64,000 nucleotides of DNA from Tabrizicola sp. (GTDB lineage: Bacteria > Pseudomonadota > Alphaproteobacteria > Rhodobacterales > Rhodobacteraceae), in the NCBI RefSeq assembly GCF_030694085.1, contig NZ_JAUXZE010000009.1:186001-250000 (forward strand). The letters are read 5' to 3'. Each line of letters starts with the position of its first letter. Position 1 is the first letter of the stretch. Of this stretch, positions 33,515-41,339 are shown in pieces. The translations under genes and the position numbers were made by a program. A model generated the notes under the pieces. That model ran no database searches and was not told where the DNA came from. It saw only the letters and a list, made by a program, of their open reading frames with translations.

Positions 33515-34305
33515 ATCAATTTCCTGCGAATCCAGCCCGAGCCTTGCTCGACAGCGACGACCAGGGCCAGCATGAGAAGGATGATCGCCAGCGCCTCGTC
33601 ATAATTGAAAAGGTCGAAGGCAACCTTGAGGTCGACCCCGATGCCACCTGCCCCGACCAGGCCCAGGGCAGCAGAGCCACGCACGGATTTTTCCAGCGCG
33701 AAGAGCGAGGTAGCGGTGAAAGACGGCAGGCAGGCTGGGATCACGGCGGACCCGATGATGCCAAGGCGGCTGGCCCCGATGGCGCGCAGGGCGTCCTGCG
33801 GGCCGGGGTCGGTCTCCTCCATCGCTTCGGCAAAGAAACGACCGGCAAAGCCGATCTTGTCGACCATGATCGCCATGACCCCGGCAGCGGGCCCAAGGCC
33901 GACGATGATGATGAAGATGATCGCCCAGACAAGGTCGGGGACCGTGCGGAAAAGCGCGATGACCGCGCGGGCGGCGTGGCGAACCAGCGGGTGCGGGGAC
34001 AGACGGTCAGTCGCCAGGATCGCGAAGGGGAGCGCCAGGATTAGGCCCAGGAAGCAGCCCGCGACCGCCATCTGCAACGTCTCCAGAAGCTTCCAGCTGA
34101 TGGGCACGATCCGGGTGAAGTCCGGCGGGAACATCTGGGTCAACATGCCCGACGGCGCGAAAAGGCGGGCGATGCCACTGCCCAGCCGGTCAAGCGCGGG
34201 CGCGGTGGCGGCCAGCGAAGTGACGACCAGCGCCAGCACAGCCAGAAGGGCCGCGTATTCGACCAGGCTGCGATGCTGAAAGCGGGCAGGGGCAAAGGTG
34301 GTCAT
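33511..34305 (-). CDS. Phosphonate-type ABC transporter permease (second importer)
   Basis: 264-residue permease with about six transmembrane helices and an ATPase contact loop (AIGASRLGIIGSAVIPACLP near residue 190). It is of the PhnE family but short and single, unlike the E1/E2 pair of the other importer. It overlaps the ATPase gene upstream and the methyltransferase downstream by 4 bp each. Confidence 0.88.
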   Translation of the reverse strand: MTTFAPARFQHRSLVEYAALLAVLALVVTSLAATAPALDRLGSGIARLFAPSGMLTQMFPPDFTRIVPISWKLLETLQMAVAGCFLGLILALPFAILATDRLSPHPLVRHAARAVIALFRTVPDLVWAIIFIIIVGLGPAAGVMAIMVDKIGFAGRFFAEAMEETDPGPQDALRAIGASRLGIIGSAVIPACLPSFTATSLFALEKSVRGSAALGLVGAGGIGVDLKVAFDLFNYDEALAIILLMLALVVAVEQGSGWIRRKLI

Positions 34306-35105
34306 GCGGCCTCGGCGTGGTCGAAGAAGTGGCGCAGGCTGGACGGGGTCGCGCGGCTGGTGGGCTGGTCAAGCGCGATGCGCCCGTCGGCAAGGCCAAG
34401 GATGCGGTCGGAAAAGCGCAGCGTGTGTTCCAGCCGGTGCGAGATCACCAGAAGCGACAGGCCGTCGTCGCGCACCAGGTTCAGAAGCAGAGACATCACC
34501 TCTTCCCCGGTCTGCGGGTCCAGGCTGGCGTCAGGCTCGTCAGCCAGGATGAAGGCGGGGCGCTGCATCAGCATGCGGGCAATGGCGACACGCTGCTGCT
34601 GGCCGCCGGACAGGCTGTCGACGCGCACCAGCGCCCGGTCGGCCAGCCCGACACGCGCAAGGCAGGCCATCGCCTCGTCGCGAACCGGGGCCGGGGCGAG
34701 CGACTGCGCCCAGGCGCGGGGGCCGGACATCCGGGCCTGGACACCGTGGATCACGTTCGACAGGGCGGACAGGCGGGGGACAAGATTGTGCCGCTGCCAG
34801 ACGATGCCCACCTCGGCCCGAAACTGGCGCAAGGCTCGGGGGGACAGGGCGGGCACCTCGCGGCCAAGCATGCGGATCTGGCCCGACGTCGGCTCGATCA
34901 GACGCACCAGGCAGCGCAGCAGGGTTGACTTGCCCGATCCGTTCGCGCCGATCAGCGCCGTGGCCTGGCCAGGCGCCAGCGCGAAATCGAGGCCCTGCAG
35001 GACCTTGCGGCCCGGAAAGTCCTTGGTCAGACCCGCAACGGCAAGGACCGGCTCTGCAATAGCAGAGCCGGTCAGCGTCCGGGCGGGTAGGACCGGAGCG
35101 TTCAT
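34302..35105 (-). CDS. Phosphonate-type ABC transporter ATP-binding protein (second importer)
   Basis: 267-residue ATPase of the PhnC family: Walker A GANGSGKSTLL, signature [15 protein letters not shown], Walker B FILADEPDASLD. An N-terminal extension of about 25 residues precedes the ABC domain. It lies 7 bp after the binding-protein gene and overlaps the permease gene by 4 bp. Confidence 0.9.
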   Translation of the reverse strand: MNAPVLPARTLTGSAIAEPVLAVAGLTKDFPGRKVLQGLDFALAPGQATALIGANGSGKSTLLRCLVRLIEPTSGQIRMLGREVPALSPRALRQFRAEVGIVWQRHNLVPRLSALSNVIHGVQARMSGPRAWAQSLAPAPVRDEAMACLARVGLADRALVRVDSLSGGQQQRVAIARMLMQRPAFILADEPDASLDPQTGEEVMSLLLNLVRDDGLSLLVISHRLEHTLRFSDRILGLADGRIALDQPTSRATPSSLRHFFDHAEAA

Positions 35106-35112
35106 GGCGAGA

Positions 35113-35979
35113 TCACTCGCCGACGAATTCGGTGAACTCGGTGATGCCGATGTTCTCGAACATCTTGCGCACCACGTCGTAATCCGCGTTCGTCACCGAG
35201 GCGTTGAACTTGCCGCCGATGTACTTGGCGTTTTCCTCGGTCGAGGTCAGTGCCGCCAGGATCGCCTCGTTGTTGTCGGCAAAGGTCTTGCGCACGGTCT
35301 CGACCACCTCGGGCGCGACCTTCGAGGACGCGAGCAGGATGTCGTCGGGCAGCTGTGGTCCCTTCACCAGGACGCGGAACTTCTGGTCAGGGAACTTTCC
35401 GGTGATGCTGTCGATGTGGGTCCGGTTCAGGCCGATCCCGGCAATATCGCCCGAGATCAGCGCCTCGACCGCGACGTTGCGGTTCAGGAACACCGGCTCG
35501 TAGTCCACGGCATAGGTCAGCCCAGCCTGCGCCAGAAGATCGACCGGCCCCAGGTGTTGCGAGGTCGAGCCAATCTCACCGAACGAAATCTTCTGCCCCT
35601 TCAGATCGGCAGGCGACTTGACCGCGCTGTCGTCCAGCACGACGACAGTCGAATAATAGTCCGGCCTGACCCAGGTCACGACCGGCTGGGCATCAAGGCG
35701 GGCGTTGAACACCACATACTCCGCCGGCCCGGTCAGCACGAAGTCGACCTGGTCGGCGGCCATCGCCTCGACCGCAACCGTGCGGCCCGAGACCGGGAAG
35801 AACTCGACCTTCAGGCCCGAGGCCGCCTCGAACGCGTCCTTGAACGGCCCCATCTCGCGCTGCAAAGCCTCCATCCCGTCGATGTCGGTGACGGCGAAGC
35901 GGATCGTGTCCTGGGCAGCGGCCTGGGTGGCCGCGGCAAGGCCGATGGCCAGAAGGCCCGAGGCGAGGAGGTGTTTCAT
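35113..35979 (-). CDS. Phosphate/phosphite/phosphonate-type substrate-binding protein (second importer)
   Basis: 288-residue periplasmic binding protein with signal peptide 1-22 (AAA/QDT). It belongs to the PhnD-like family (phosphonate-binding, PF12974): FAVTDIDG, VEFFPVSGRTVAVEAMAADQVDFVLTGPAEYVVF (residues about 58-90) and SFGEIGSTSQHLGPVDLL. It differs strongly from PhnD at 28842, so the ligand may be another reduced or organic phosphorus compound. It is the first gene of the six-gene operon, with Pho-type repeats 49 bp upstream. Confidence 0.88.
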   Translation of the reverse strand: MKHLLASGLLAIGLAAATQAAAQDTIRFAVTDIDGMEALQREMGPFKDAFEAASGLKVEFFPVSGRTVAVEAMAADQVDFVLTGPAEYVVFNARLDAQPVVTWVRPDYYSTVVVLDDSAVKSPADLKGQKISFGEIGSTSQHLGPVDLLAQAGLTYAVDYEPVFLNRNVAVEALISGDIAGIGLNRTHIDSITGKFPDQKFRVLVKGPQLPDDILLASSKVAPEVVETVRKTFADNNEAILAALTSTEENAKYIGGKFNASVTNADYDVVRKMFENIGITEFTEFVGE

Positions 35980-36027
35980 GGCGGGGACGTCCTTGTCAGG
36001 TGATGCTGAAAAGGGCGGATAGCACTG

Positions 36028-36071
36028 CCGAACGACAGCCTTGCGACGGTCAGGTTACAGTCCTGCGACAG
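36028..36071 (-). promoter_or_regulatory. Candidate tandem PhoB boxes upstream of second importer operon
   Basis: On the minus strand four half-sites recur with an exact 11-bp period: CTGTCGC, CTGTAAC, CCGTCGC and CTGTCGT. This is the PhoB box plan (two 7-bp direct repeats separated by 4 bp) twice in a row. It ends 49 bp before the ATG at 35979. Confidence 0.7.
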
Positions 36072-36087
36072 AGCGCGCTGCAAGCGA

Positions 36088-36116
36088 AAGGCCCGGCCGC
36101 TGTGCGACCGGGCCTT
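36088..36116 (-). terminator. Terminator downstream of trcR
   Basis: Perfect 9-bp stem AAGGCCCGG/CCGGGCCTT. On the minus strand it is followed by TTTCGCTT. It starts 25 bp past the trcR stop and insulates the Pho-type promoter beyond it. Confidence 0.75.
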
Positions 36117-36140
36117 GTCCCGTAGAGTCCGATGCTGCGA

Positions 36141-36899
36141 TCAGTGGCGGCGGTCGTCTTCGTCCTCGTCGTCGTCCTGCTCGCCCGCAGGCAGGTTGAA
36201 GAAACTGTCGGCATCCGAGAAATCGGACGCCGGGCTGTCGTCTTTTTCCTCGTCGCCGAAAACCTCCAGCCCCGAGAGGGACGAGGGCATCCGCGCGTCG
36301 GGCGCCATGCCCAGCGACTGCTCGGTCGACACCAGCTTGCGGCGTTCGTCGTCGGACATCACCACGCCGTCAGCCGCCTTCTTGCGCGCGGCGGCCTGAA
36401 CGGCGGTGTCAAGTTCGGTCTGCTTGCACAGCCCCAGGGCGACGGGGTCGATGGGCTGGATCGAGCCGATGTTCCAGTGCGTCCGCTCACGGATCGACTG
36501 GATCGTGGGCTTGGTGGTGCCAACCAGCTTGCCGATGGCGCCGTCCGACAATTCGGGGTGGAATTTCACCAGCCACAGGATCGCGGCCGGACGGTCCTGG
36601 CGCTTGGACAGGGGGGTATAGCGCGGGCCACGGCGCTTTTCCTCGCCCACGGCGGCGGCGTTGAACTTCAGCTTCATGCGGTACAGCGGGTCGGCCTGGG
36701 CGCGGGTGATCTCGATCGGGTCAAGCTGGTTGTTGGCGACCGGGTCGAAGCCCTTGACCCCGGTTGCCACGTCGCCATCGGCAATCCCCTGGACTTCCAG
36801 CTCGTGCATCCCGCAGAAATCGGCGATCTGGGCAAAGCTCAGCGTCGTGTTGTCCACCAGCCAGACGGCAGTGGCCTTGGCCATAAGCGGTTTCGACAT
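36141..36899 (-). CDS. trcR: Cell cycle transcriptional regulator TrcR (DUF1013)
   Basis: 252-residue alphaproteobacterial regulator of the TrcR/DUF1013 family. The conserved block runs from PLMAKATAVWLVDNT through FCGMHELEVQGIADGD to SDGAIGKLVGTTKPTIQSIRERTHWN, which contains a helix-turn-helix. The C-terminal 60 residues are acidic and low-complexity (GEQDDDEDEDDRRH). Caulobacter TrcR is linked to CtrA-era cell-cycle control. It is a monocistronic gene with its own terminator. Confidence 0.92.
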   Translation of the reverse strand: MSKPLMAKATAVWLVDNTTLSFAQIADFCGMHELEVQGIADGDVATGVKGFDPVANNQLDPIEITRAQADPLYRMKLKFNAAAVGEEKRRGPRYTPLSKRQDRPAAILWLVKFHPELSDGAIGKLVGTTKPTIQSIRERTHWNIGSIQPIDPVALGLCKQTELDTAVQAAARKKAADGVVMSDDERRKLVSTEQSLGMAPDARMPSSLSGLEVFGDEEKDDSPASDFSDADSFFNLPAGEQDDDEDEDDRRH

Positions 36900-37024
36900 C
36901 GGATCTCTCCTTTACAAACCTGTCCCGTGCCGGGAAAACGGCTGCGGGCCTGGCCCGCGAGTTCCACGATTTCGGGGAATTCAGGCGCCCATATAGGGCC
37001 GAAATGCGCAAAGGGGAAGCGAAA

Positions 37025-37663
37025 ATGCGCCTGTTCCTGTTGGCCATCGCGGCTTTGTGCTGGTCCGGTGCCGCACAGGCGGAAGGCGAACAGGCCGGGG
37101 ACTTCGACTATTACGTCCTGTCGCTGTCCTGGTCCGCAGCCTGGTGTGCGCTGGAGGGCGATTCCCGCGACGACCCGCAATGCGACGTGGGTCGCGGGTT
37201 GACCTTCGTGCTGCATGGTCTTTGGCCGCAGTATGAGGACGGTTGGCCGTCGTTCTGCCGCACGGCCCAGCGCGACCCGACCCGCACCGAGACCGCCGCG
37301 ATGGCAGACATCATGGGCGGGGCCGGGCTGGCGTTCTACCAGTGGAAGAAGCACGGGCGCTGTTCGGGCCTGTCCGCGCCCGACTATTTCCGCACCGCAC
37401 GCGCGGCTTATGACCGCGTCGCGGTTCCCGGATTTCTGGAAGACGTCTCCCGCCGCCTTCAGGTCCCGGCGGCAGTCGTCGAGGAGGCGTTTCTGGAAGC
37501 AAACCCCGACCTTGCGCGCGACCAGATCACCATCACCTGCAAGGCGGGCCTGATCCAGGAGGCCCGGATCTGCCTGACCCGCGGTCTGGACTTCCGGCGC
37601 TGTGGCGACGACGTGATCCGGGACTGCCGGTTGACCGACGCCGTGCTGGAGCCGGTCCGTTAA
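37025..37663 (+). CDS. Exported ribonuclease T2 family protein
   Basis: 212-residue periplasmic RNase of the T2 (RNase I-like) family. The signal peptide is residues 1-19 (AQA/EGE). Both active-site blocks are present: CAS I FVLHGLWPQY (catalytic His64) and CAS II FYQWKKHGRCSG. Cysteines expected for disulfides surround them. I chose the ATG at 37025 because GGGGAAG precedes it and the signal peptide begins there; an in-frame ATG at 37004 is also open. It degrades RNA non-specifically and may recover phosphate from it. Confidence 0.9.
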   Translation: MRLFLLAIAALCWSGAAQAEGEQAGDFDYYVLSLSWSAAWCALEGDSRDDPQCDVGRGLTFVLHGLWPQYEDGWPSFCRTAQRDPTRTETAAMADIMGGAGLAFYQWKKHGRCSGLSAPDYFRTARAAYDRVAVPGFLEDVSRRLQVPAAVVEEAFLEANPDLARDQITITCKAGLIQEARICLTRGLDFRRCGDDVIRDCRLTDAVLEPVR

Positions 37664-37717
37664 TGTGGCAGGCGGGATCGAAAGAAAATTGCGCGTTCTG
37701 AGGGGATTTAAGGAAAA

Positions 37718-37807
37718 ATGGCGGTTGTCCAATATCCGGGTCCCGACGCGGCTGGGGTCCGCACCGGGAAAACAAACGTCTGGATCGAAACCTCCGACCC
37801 CGCCTGA
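37718..37807 (+). CDS. Possible 29-residue small protein
   Basis: In the 226-bp gap after RNase T2, AAGGA at 37710-37714 precedes an ATG at 37718 (short 3-4 base spacing), and the frame ends with TGA at 37805. The peptide starts MAVVQYPGPDAAGVRTG and ends WIETSDPA. It is not hydrophobic and no homologue is recognised. Confidence 0.3.
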   Translation: MAVVQYPGPDAAGVRTGKTNVWIETSDPA

Positions 37808-37813
37808 CCTAAG

Positions 37814-37828
37814 TTGACCTTACGTCAA
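37814..37828. promoter_or_regulatory. TTGAC-N5-GTCAA dyad downstream of RNase T2
   Basis: Perfect inverted repeat TTGAC-CTTAC-GTCAA. The pattern resembles operators of MerR-type regulators for acyl-CoA catabolism (TTGACGT-type dyads). No gene start lies at a suitable distance, so it may be orphaned or chance. Confidence 0.3.
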
Positions 37829-37889
37829 GCTCACACCACCGTGAAGTCACGGGCCGGACGAAATGGAGGCGAAAGAGGTAAGGAATTCC

Positions 37890-38882
37890 TTACGGGTTGA
37901 CCCGCAGCACGATCTTTCCGACATGACCGCCGGATTCGATCCGCCAATGCGCCGCCGGGGCGTCGGGCAGGTCGTATTCGCTGTCCATCACCACCTTGAC
38001 CGCACCGCGTTCAATCATCGGCCAGATGTTTTCCTCAACCGCTTTGGCGATCTTTGCCTTGGCGAGGTCCGACTGCGGCCGCAGGGTGGACCCAGTCAGG
38101 ACCAGCCGCCGCGTCATCAGCTCCGCCAGATTCAGGGTGATCTTGGCCCCTTGCAGGAAGGCGATCTGCACCAGCCGACCGCCGTCGGCGAGCGCCTTGA
38201 AGTTCCGCTCGATGTACGGTCCGCCCACCATGTCCAGGATCAGGTTCGCCCCGCCGAAACCCTTCATCTCGGCCACAAAGTCCGTCTCGCGGTAATTGAA
38301 GGCCGCTTCGGCCCCAAGATCGCGGCAAACCTGGCACTTTTCATCGCTTCCCGCCGTGGCGAAAACCCGGGCGCCAAGGGCATGCGCAATCTGGATCGCC
38401 GTCGTCCCGATCCCGCTGGTGCCGCCGTGGACCAGGAACCGTTCACCCCCGCGCAAGCCACCGCGCATCACCACATTGGACCAGACGGTGAAGCAGGTCT
38501 CGGGCAGGCAGGCGGCTTCCTTCAGCGACACACCACTGGGAATCGGCAGGGCATGTGCTTCGGGCGTCGCCACGTATTCGGCGTAGCCGCCACCGGGCAG
38601 CAGGGCGCAGACCTGGTCGCCGATCTTCCAGCGCGTCACGCCCGGCCCCACTTCGACCACCGTCCCCGAACATTCCAGCCCCGGCAGGGGCGAGGCCGAG
38701 GGTGGTGGCGCATAAGCCCCGGCCCGCTGCAGGGCATCGGGTCTGTTCACCCCGGCATAGGCGACGCGGATGATGATCTGGCCGTGACCCGGAACCGGAA
38801 CCGGCACCGAGGTCGGTTGCAGCACATCCGGCCCCCCGGGGGACGAAATCTCGATTGCAAGCATGCTGTGCGACAGGGTCAT
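37890..38882 (-). CDS. NAD(P)H quinone oxidoreductase, MDR superfamily
   Basis: 330-residue zinc-free medium-chain dehydrogenase of the quinone oxidoreductase (PIG3-like) group. Visible are the GroES-like start, RVAYAGVNRPDALQRAGAYAPPP, ECSGTVVEVGPGV, and the nucleotide-binding segment LVHGGTSGIGTTAIQIAHALGA with FATAGSDEK. The ATG at 38882 follows AAAGGA by 6 bases and is preferred over an upstream ATG at 38942, which lies inside COQ9. It starts 13 bp after the COQ9 stop, suggesting cotranscription. Confidence 0.88.
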   Translation of the reverse strand: MTLSHSMLAIEISSPGGPDVLQPTSVPVPVPGHGQIIIRVAYAGVNRPDALQRAGAYAPPPSASPLPGLECSGTVVEVGPGVTRWKIGDQVCALLPGGGYAEYVATPEAHALPIPSGVSLKEAACLPETCFTVWSNVVMRGGLRGGERFLVHGGTSGIGTTAIQIAHALGARVFATAGSDEKCQVCRDLGAEAAFNYRETDFVAEMKGFGGANLILDMVGGPYIERNFKALADGGRLVQIAFLQGAKITLNLAELMTRRLVLTGSTLRPQSDLAKAKIAKAVEENIWPMIERGAVKVVMDSEYDLPDAPAAHWRIESGGHVGKIVLRVNP

Positions 38883-38895
38883 CCTTGGTCCTTTG

Positions 38896-39570
38896 CTATC
38901 GCCGAATCCAGCCGGGCAGGTCTGACGGCAGTCTTGGCGCACGAATGCTTTCCAGAATCTTGCCGGGACCCCGCATCATTGCCTCGCCCAATCGATTTTC
39001 CTGCAACCGCTTCGTCAGGCTGCCGAATTGCATCACTTCTTCGATCCGGCGGTCCAGGAATTCCCAGGTATCGTGCTGACCGGGGGAGTCGTCGCCCAGC
39101 CAGAACAGCACTGTCGAGGCATAGACCCCCGACAGGGTCGCGCGCTTGCTGTACCAGCTGAAATCCTGCGACTTATCGCCCAGCGCAGTCCAGATCCGGT
39201 CCGCCGTCCCCCAGATCGCCCGCGCCCCGTCGGCGGCATGGATCGGCAGGGCGAAAAGGGTGGTGCCCCGACGCGCAAGCTCCTTGTCCGAAAGCTCCAG
39301 CCGGGTGCGGACCGCCTTGGCGACCCGGTCCCGGAAAGCCACGTTCTTCAAGTCCAGTTTCGCCAGCTGCGTCGCCATCGCGTCATCGCCGCGCTGGTGG
39401 TAGGCCAGCGCAAGGTCCACCCCGCCCCGCGGGAACAGTGCGCGAGCCAAAGCCGGTGCAACGCCGGACTGGGTGATCGCCGCCTTCAAGGTCGCTTCGG
39501 ACCAGCCGTCGAACGGCACGTGCGAAAGCGCCGCATTCAGCACGCGGGCCTTGATTTCGTCCTCGGGCAT
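38896..39570 (-). CDS. COQ9 family ubiquinone biosynthesis protein
   Basis: 224-residue COQ9-like lipid-binding protein, TetR-like in fold, that supports ubiquinone synthesis (COQ7 partner in mitochondria). Segments ALSHVPFDGWSEATLKAA, FPRGGVDLALAYH, ARRGTTLFALPIHAADGARAIWGTADRIWTALGD (residues about 108-141) and STVLFWLGDDSPG are family landmarks. It is divergent from rpsU, an arrangement I associate with Rhodobacterales. Confidence 0.92.
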   Translation of the reverse strand: MPEDEIKARVLNAALSHVPFDGWSEATLKAAITQSGVAPALARALFPRGGVDLALAYHQRGDDAMATQLAKLDLKNVAFRDRVAKAVRTRLELSDKELARRGTTLFALPIHAADGARAIWGTADRIWTALGDKSQDFSWYSKRATLSGVYASTVLFWLGDDSPGQHDTWEFLDRRIEEVMQFGSLTKRLQENRLGEAMMRGPGKILESIRAPRLPSDLPGWIRR

Positions 39571-39670
39571 GGCGTTCTCCTCTTGGTAGACAAGCCGGTG
39601 TCGCTTTGATATAGCGCCCCAGCCTGCACATCATAGTGCAACTCTAGCTTAGGAAGGTGGTGACAACCAC

Positions 39671-39877
39671 ATGCAGGTCAGCGTCCGCGACAACAACGTC
39701 GAACAGGCTCTCCGTGCTCTGAAGAAAAAACTTCAGCGTGAAGGTGTGTTTCGTGAAATGAAGCTCAAGCAACATTTCGAGAAGCCCTCCGTCAAGAAGG
39801 CACGCGAACAAGCCGAAGCCGTGCGCCGTGCAAGGAAACTTGCGCGGAAGAAGCTTCAGCGCGAAGGCGGTCTCTAA
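39671..39877 (+). CDS. rpsU: 30S ribosomal protein S21
   Basis: 68-residue basic protein: [19 protein letters not shown] at the start, and the Lys/Arg-rich tail [27 protein letters not shown] at 39651-39657 is followed by a small hairpin, GTGGT-GACA-ACCAC, placed between the ribosome site and the ATG. Such a spacer hairpin could tune initiation. It is monocistronic with a terminator downstream. Confidence 0.97.
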   Translation: MQVSVRDNNVEQALRALKKKLQREGVFREMKLKQHFEKPSVKKAREQAEAVRRARKLARKKLQREGGL

Positions 39878-39918
39878 GACGTCTCAAGCGACACTGGGGA
39901 AGCGATTCCCGCCCGATC

Positions 39919-39947
39919 AACCCCCGTCCGCGAGGCCGGGGGTTTTT
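39919..39947 (+). terminator. Rho-independent terminator of rpsU
   Basis: Stem AACCCCCG/CGGGGGTT with a 10-base loop, followed by TTTTTCTTT, 42 bp after the rpsU stop. Confidence 0.88.
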
Positions 39948-40064
39948 CTTTGCCCGCCTTTGGGCCCTCGGCGACCCCATGGTCTGCCTCCTGAAAAGGC
40001 ACTGGATAACCTAAGGTTGTGTGGCGACATTGTGGCGAAGCCGTGGTGCAACTTGGGCGGGCAT

Positions 40065-40087
40065 CAACAATCTATTTCCAATTGTTG
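40065..40087. promoter_or_regulatory. Candidate TetR-type operator
   Basis: Inverted repeat CAACAAT / ATTGTTG with a 9-base spacer, about 50 bp upstream of the TetR-family start. Its size and position fit autoregulation. Confidence 0.45.
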
Positions 40088-40135
40088 CCACATTTAACAG
40101 TTTTCTGCCGCAATGAGACGGCCTACCGTTCCCAC

Positions 40136-40738
40136 ATGATCGAGCTTCGCAAACACCCCCGCCAAGACCGCTCCCGCGCAAAAGTGAACGGGATCCTCGC
40201 CGCCGCAGCCGACCTCTGCTCGGGTCGAGGGCTGGATGCTCTGACGACGAACGCCGTCGCAGCGCGGGCCGGGGTCTCGATCGGGTCGCTGTATCAGTAC
40301 TTCCCCGGCAAACACGCGCTTCTCGCTGCCCTGATCCGGGCCGAGCGGGCAAATCTGCTGGAAGCGGTCGAACGGATCGTCAGCTCGGATGCGGCGCACA
40401 CCTTGACCCATCTGGTTGACGAGCTGATCGAGGCGACGGTGGCGCATTACCTGGCCCGCCCCTCGCTGTCGCGGACGCTGAACCTGGCCCGCAGCCAGAT
40501 GCCGCCGGACCCGGAAGCCGCCGAGTTTTCGGCCCGCATCACCGTGCTGATCGCCGCCCGTCTGGACGAACTGAAGATCCAGCGCCCCGAGACGACGGCG
40601 CAGGACATCCTGGCCATCCTGCGCGGCATGATCGACGCCGCCAGCGAGGCGCACGAGGCCGACCGTGGCGCGTTGACCGACCGCACCCGCCGCGCGGTCA
40701 TGGGCTACCTGCAGGGTTATCAGCAGGTCGCAGCCTAG
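40136..40738 (+). CDS. TetR/AcrR family transcriptional regulator
   Basis: 200-residue regulator. The N-terminal HTH (residues about 12-60) includes ILAAAADLCSGRGLDALTTNAVAARAGVSIGSLYQYFPGKHALLAAL (given as position 22-68). The ligand domain has no assigned effector. I use the ATG at 40136; an open frame reaches back to 40019 but through AT-rich intergenic DNA. No clear ribosome site is seen. The stop overlaps the Lrp gene's stop region by 4 bp. No obvious target gene lies beside it. Confidence 0.87.
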   Translation: MIELRKHPRQDRSRAKVNGILAAAADLCSGRGLDALTTNAVAARAGVSIGSLYQYFPGKHALLAALIRAERANLLEAVERIVSSDAAHTLTHLVDELIEATVAHYLARPSLSRTLNLARSQMPPDPEAAEFSARITVLIAARLDELKIQRPETTAQDILAILRGMIDAASEAHEADRGALTDRTRRAVMGYLQGYQQVAA

Positions 40739-41199
40739 ACCGCCAGCGCTGTCGTCTTCACCACGGTTCGCAGCGCAAAGCTGGACTGCATCTGCCGCAC
40801 ACCCGGCAGGCGGCTCAGGAATTGCCGGTGGATGCGGGCGAAGTCCTCGGTATCCTCGGCCATCAGTTTCAGCAGGTAGTCCGCCGTCCCGGCCATCAGG
40901 TGACACTCCAACAGGTCGGGCACCTTGGCAACCTCACGCTCGAAGGCATCCAGCAGGTCCTCGGCCTGGCTTTGCAGGGTGATCTCGACGAAGACCGTCG
41001 TCATTCGCCCCATGCGCCGCGCGTCCAGCAGGGCGACGTACCCCGCGATGAACCCATCTTCCTCCAGCCGCTGCACCCGGCGGTGACAGGCCGAAGGCGA
41101 CAGATTCACCGCTTCGCTAAGCTCGGCGTTGGTGATCCGGCCGTTCTTCTGCAACACGGTCAGGATGCGGCGGTCGGTGGCGTCAAGGTCAAGGGGCAT
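40735..41199 (-). CDS. Lrp/AsnC family regulator, divergent from alanine dehydrogenase
   Basis: 154-residue Lrp-type regulator: DATDRRILTVLQKNGRITNAELSEAVNLSPSACHRRVQRLEEDGFI is the N-terminal HTH (residues about 5-50), and the RAM domain follows (VFVEITLQSQAEDLLDAFE, CHLMAGTADYLLKLMAED). It faces ald across 140 bp, the classic AldR arrangement, so alanine- or leucine-responsive control of ald is likely. Confidence 0.93.
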   Translation of the reverse strand: MPLDLDATDRRILTVLQKNGRITNAELSEAVNLSPSACHRRVQRLEEDGFIAGYVALLDARRMGRMTTVFVEITLQSQAEDLLDAFEREVAKVPDLLECHLMAGTADYLLKLMAEDTEDFARIHRQFLSRLPGVRQMQSSFALRTVVKTTALAV

Positions 41200-41339
41200 G
41201 CAAGATTCTTCGGTAAGGTGACGATTACTTCGAAGAAGCTACGCATAATCAGCCTTCCAGCCAACCAGAATTCAAAGCATCGCCACCAAATCGGATCACG
41301 ATTGCACCCACAGGGACCAGGTCCCACAGGGAGGAAATC
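41200..41339. promoter_or_regulatory. Divergent Lrp/ald promoter region
   Basis: 140 bp. It holds an AT-richer stretch with CTTCGAAG dyads near 41250 that may bind the Lrp-type regulator. AGGGAGGAAATC directly before the ald ATG is its ribosome site. Confidence 0.45.

Noticed and set aside
17897..35979. Phosphorus island as a recently acquired genomic island
   Set aside because: tRNA-Leu borders it, but I see no integrase, no direct repeat of the tRNA 3' end at the far side, and no change in base composition or codon use.
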